A stretch of 64,000 bases of DNA from Bacteroidales bacterium (GTDB taxonomy: Bacteria > Bacteroidota > Bacteroidia > Bacteroidales > F082), in NCBI GenBank assembly GCA_016282015.1, contig JAEEJS010000001.1, forward strand, positions 101,621-165,620, given 5' to 3'. Below the pieces are notes generated by a model. It worked only from the letters and a program-made list of their open reading frames with translations. It searched no databases and was not told the origin of the DNA. Shown in pieces: positions 62,458-64,000 of this stretch (within the stretch, counting starts at the first letter, position 1; the number at the start of each line of letters is the position of its first letter). Made by a program: the position numbers and the translations under genes.

Positions 62458-63351
62458 ATGCAAAATATTACATCGAATAAAAAGTTTTTTGGAACGATCT
62501 GCGGCATTCTCGCAGCGGTGTTCTACGGCACAAATCCGTTGGGTGCTCTTAAGCTCTACGAGCAGGGGATGAACACCAATTCGGTTCTGTTCAGCCGTTT
62601 CAGCATGGCGTGGATTATCATCTCTATTATATTGATTATCAGAAAGGAAAGCCTTAAAGTGACTAAGAGGGAGTTTGGTACTTTGACTGCTCTAGGACTG
62701 CTTTTTACGGCTTCTTCTATGACGCTGTATTTCAGTTTCAAATACATAGCGGCTGGTGTAGCGTCCACACTTTTGTTCACTTATCCTATCATGACAGCGG
62801 TGATAATGGGCCTGTTTTTCAAGGAGAAAGCCGGATATAAGACCGTCATAGCCATCGTTTTGTCGCTTGTAGGCGTGCTTTTGCTTTACTGGAACGATGC
62901 GGGCGGCACTTTGGACACCTTTGGTGTGATTTTGGTGCTTGTTTCGGCTCTCACATATGCTATCTACATCATAGTTGTGAACCGTTGTCCGCTTGAGATG
63001 TCGTCGTTTAAGATCAACTTCTACGTGGTGCTTTACTGCGCGGTCGGAATGGCAGTGTTTGCTTGGCTTACCGGACAGCCTCTGCGTTTACCTCACAACG
63101 CCGTGAGCTGGTTTTATGCCTCATGGCTAGCCGTCGTTCCAGCAACTTTGTCGCTTGTCCTGATGGTCTACGCCTCGAAATACGTGGGAGCAACCCCAAC
63201 GGCCATTCTCGGTGCTCTGGAACCTCTGACAGCCGTCTTGATCGGAATATTTGTCTTCAACGAGCCATTCGGCCTTCGCCTTGCAATAGGAATCGTGCTG
63301 ATTTTGAGCGCAGTAATTATCACGGCATGGCAGCCGAAAAAGAGTCATTAG
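62458..63351 (+). CDS. EamA/DMT-family transporter
   Basis: The 297-aa inner-membrane protein has ten hydrophobic segments in two EamA repeats (residues ~10-140 and ~150-290). SMTLYFSFKYIAAGVASTLLFTYPIMTAVIMGLFFKEKAGY ends repeat 1. YASKYVGATPTAILGALEPLTAVLIGIFVFNEPF is the signature helix pair of repeat 2. Members export or import amino acids, nucleosides or other metabolites; the substrate cannot be read. The stop codon TAG is part of the first unit of the CATTAGC repeat that follows. Confidence 0.92.
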   Translation: MQNITSNKKFFGTICGILAAVFYGTNPLGALKLYEQGMNTNSVLFSRFSMAWIIISIILIIRKESLKVTKREFGTLTALGLLFTASSMTLYFSFKYIAAGVASTLLFTYPIMTAVIMGLFFKEKAGYKTVIAIVLSLVGVLLLYWNDAGGTLDTFGVILVLVSALTYAIYIIVVNRCPLEMSSFKINFYVVLYCAVGMAVFAWLTGQPLRLPHNAVSWFYASWLAVVPATLSLVLMVYASKYVGATPTAILGALEPLTAVLIGIFVFNEPFGLRLAIGIVLILSAVIITAWQPKKSH

Positions 63352-63387
63352 CCATTAGCCATTAGCCATTAGCCATTAGCCATTAGC
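63346..63387. repeat. Six perfect CATTAGC tandem units
   Basis: A 42-nt perfect 7-nt tandem repeat starts inside the last codons of the EamA gene, with the stop TAG in unit 1. Confidence 0.95.
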
Positions 63388-63476
63388 TGTTCGGTGTTAG
63401 TTAAAGAAGGGATTTGATTGCTGTTAGTAATGATGCCACGTCGTTGCGGGTGATTAGCAATTCCTTAGCGGAAAGC

Positions 63477-63587
63477 TTATTGATTTTCTTGGCATTGAGT
63501 TGTTTCCTTGGCGCCATCGCTGCAACTGACCATTGTAATCATACCAGCTGCTAACAGTGCCATTGATAATAGTTTCTTGTAACTCAT
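63477..63587 (-). CDS. Tiny lipoprotein or truncated lipoprotein gene (36 aa)
   Basis: The frame reads MSYKKLLSMALLAAG then MITMVSCSDGAKETTQCQENQ. It has a basic start, a hydrophobic core and the lipobox MVSC (Cys22), followed by only 14 residues. A -7 promoter box lies 24 nt upstream, so it is probably transcribed. In the next frame an open stretch runs on to 63401, with residues KKINKLSAKELLITRNDVASLLTAIKSLL overlapping the end. A single frameshift would therefore give a ~60-aa lipoprotein. It is either a real micro-lipoprotein or a frameshifted remnant. Confidence 0.5.
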   Translation of the reverse strand: MSYKKLLSMALLAAGMITMVSCSDGAKETTQCQENQ

Positions 63588-63611
63588 TAGTTATGATTAA
63601 TTATATATGCG

Positions 63612-63619
63612 CAAAGATA
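63612..63619 (-). promoter_or_regulatory. Promoter -7 box of the tiny lipoprotein frame
   Basis: TATCTTTG on the minus strand, 24 nt before the ATG at 63587. A TTTG at 63639-63636 is 16 nt further upstream, somewhat short of the usual gap. Confidence 0.5.
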
Positions 63620-63657
63620 AGAAAAAATTAAATAACAAAAAAATAATATATTATAAT

Positions 63658-63680
63658 AGTTTAAAGTTTAGAGTTTAGAG
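63658..63680. repeat. Three 7-nt tandem units (AGTTTAG type)
   Basis: AGTTTAA, AGTTTAG, AGTTTAG then AG, in exact 7-nt phase. Confidence 0.75.
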
Positions 63681-63718
63681 AACAGAACAACTGAAAAGAG
63701 CTTCGCTCCAGCTAATAG

Positions 63719-63767
63719 CTAAATAAAAAGCCTTAGCTGCATGTTCTCGGACAAAACAGCTAAGGCT
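63719..63767 (-). terminator. Terminator of the rightmost minus-strand gene
   Basis: An 11-bp perfect stem (AGCCTTAGCTG at 63729-63739 with CAGCTAAGGCT at 63757-63767) has a 17-nt loop. On the minus strand it is followed by TTTTATTT. Confidence 0.75.
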
Positions 63768-63793
63768 AAAGACTAAAGACTAACGACTAAAGA
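63766..63793. repeat. Four 7-nt tandem units (CTAAAGA type)
   Basis: CTAAAGA, CTAAAGA, CTAACGA, CTAAAGA in exact phase, overlapping the terminator stem by two bases. Same unit as at 62389-62416. Confidence 0.8.
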
Positions 63794-63797
63794 CTAA

Positions 63798-64000
63798 TTA
63801 AAATTTAGCGTGATAGATGATATCGTCGTTTTCCCAGAAGCGAATCTTCATTTCCTTTGTGGCGCAGTTGGTACCAATGTTCAGACTGGTGGTCCAGATC
63901 TGACCGTCGTCGCGCAGGGGCTTCTCGTCCTTCTCGACACCCATGCCGTAGAAGGCCAGCAGCTTGTCGTACTTGCTCATGCTGTTCATGTCGAACACGC
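63798..64000 (-). CDS. C-terminal end of an unrecognised protein, 5' part outside the window
   Basis: At least 66 C-terminal residues are visible and the frame stays open to the window edge. The visible part reads SKYDKLLAFYGMGVEKDEKPL, then IWTTSLNIGTNCATKEMKIRFWENDDIIYHAKF. No family is recognised. The alternating pattern of the last 35 residues suggests beta strands. A terminator lies 30 nt after the stop. Confidence 0.6.
   Translation of the reverse strand, partial: VFDMNSMSKYDKLLAFYGMGVEKDEKPLRDDGQIWTTSLNIGTNCATKEMKIRFWENDDIIYHAKF

Larger units (their letters stand above)
63388..63797. other. Intergenic region with a tiny lipoprotein frame, repeats and a terminator
   Basis: Apart from the small minus-strand lipoprotein frame, its promoter, two heptamer arrays and the terminator of the rightmost gene (all listed separately), I see no other gene. 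The part 63587-63720 is very A+T-rich. Confidence 0.6.

Noticed and set aside
63346..63387. Possible CRISPR or attachment site in the CATTAGC array
   Set aside because: A simple 7-nt tandem repeat; no spacers, no integrase or tRNA gene nearby.
1..64000. tRNA, rRNA, tmRNA or riboswitch genes
   Set aside because: None recognised by eye: no CCA-adjacent cloverleaf, no rRNA-like stretch, no conserved aptamer core. Faint cases could be missed without a covariance search.

Overview
The window is chromosomal DNA of a member of the Bacteroidales (phylum Bacteroidota). Four things point there. The primary sigma factor (50494-51360) is the short Bacteroidota type without region 1.1. At least two dozen gene starts carry the Bacteroidota promoter element TAnnTTTG. 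Exported lipoproteins are frequent. Many genes are lineage-typical: a Bacteroidota-type ParE, a PG0541-type protein behind an RND pump, a DPP III lipoprotein, and small TPR and DUF2279 proteins. I do not assign a genus. Almost all of the window is core, gene-dense sequence; I found no tRNA, rRNA, IS element, prophage or CRISPR array.

Layout. 0-8 kb: end of a coiled-coil protein; an operon of an NtrC-type response regulator, an OPT peptide transporter and peptidase T; a SPOUT rRNA/tRNA methylase; a membrane TPR protein; fmt; HU. 8-15.6 kb: recQ, typA, a hybrid histidine kinase with receiver and HPt domains, and a lipoprotein aldose epimerase. 15.6-27.3 kb: a TolC-adaptor-RND-PG0541 efflux operon, trkH, and an operon of an LTA-synthase-like enzyme, a diacylglycerol kinase-like enzyme and an MscS channel. 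27.3-35.1 kb: an M23 peptidase, an SPFH-smpB-thioredoxin-beta-helix operon, and a large lipoprotein fusing dipeptidyl peptidase III to a nicotinamidase-like domain. 35.1-43.3 kb: operon TPR-COG2426-aroE-tex-outer-membrane barrel, an LRR protein, glmM and a small basic protein. 43.3-49 kb: seven-gene operon dapF-GNAT-mltG-manB-DUF2279-TPR-recR. 49-56.6 kb: htrA-rpoD, yidC-aroK, rlmD and an M48-TerB protein. 56.6-57.5 kb: a decayed accessory patch with two copies of a truncated four-helix-bundle gene and a WYL-regulator stub. 57.5-64 kb: nnr, an unknown 338-aa protein, parE, a repeat-rich intergenic region, an EamA transporter, a tiny lipoprotein and the edge of another gene.

The genes mostly serve cell-envelope biogenesis (glmM, manB, mltG, dapF, yidC, LTA-synthase-like enzyme), peptide use (OPT, PepT, DPP III, HtrA, M48, M23), the shikimate pathway (aroE, aroK), RNA modification and translation (fmt, smpB, rlmD, trmH-like, typA), and DNA maintenance (recQ, recR, parE, HU). 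The most unusual items are the exported DPP III-nicotinamidase fusion, a triplicated ~73-nt symmetric repeat upstream of parE, a set of 7-nt-period intergenic repeats, and the decayed duplicated fragments at 56.6-57.5 kb.
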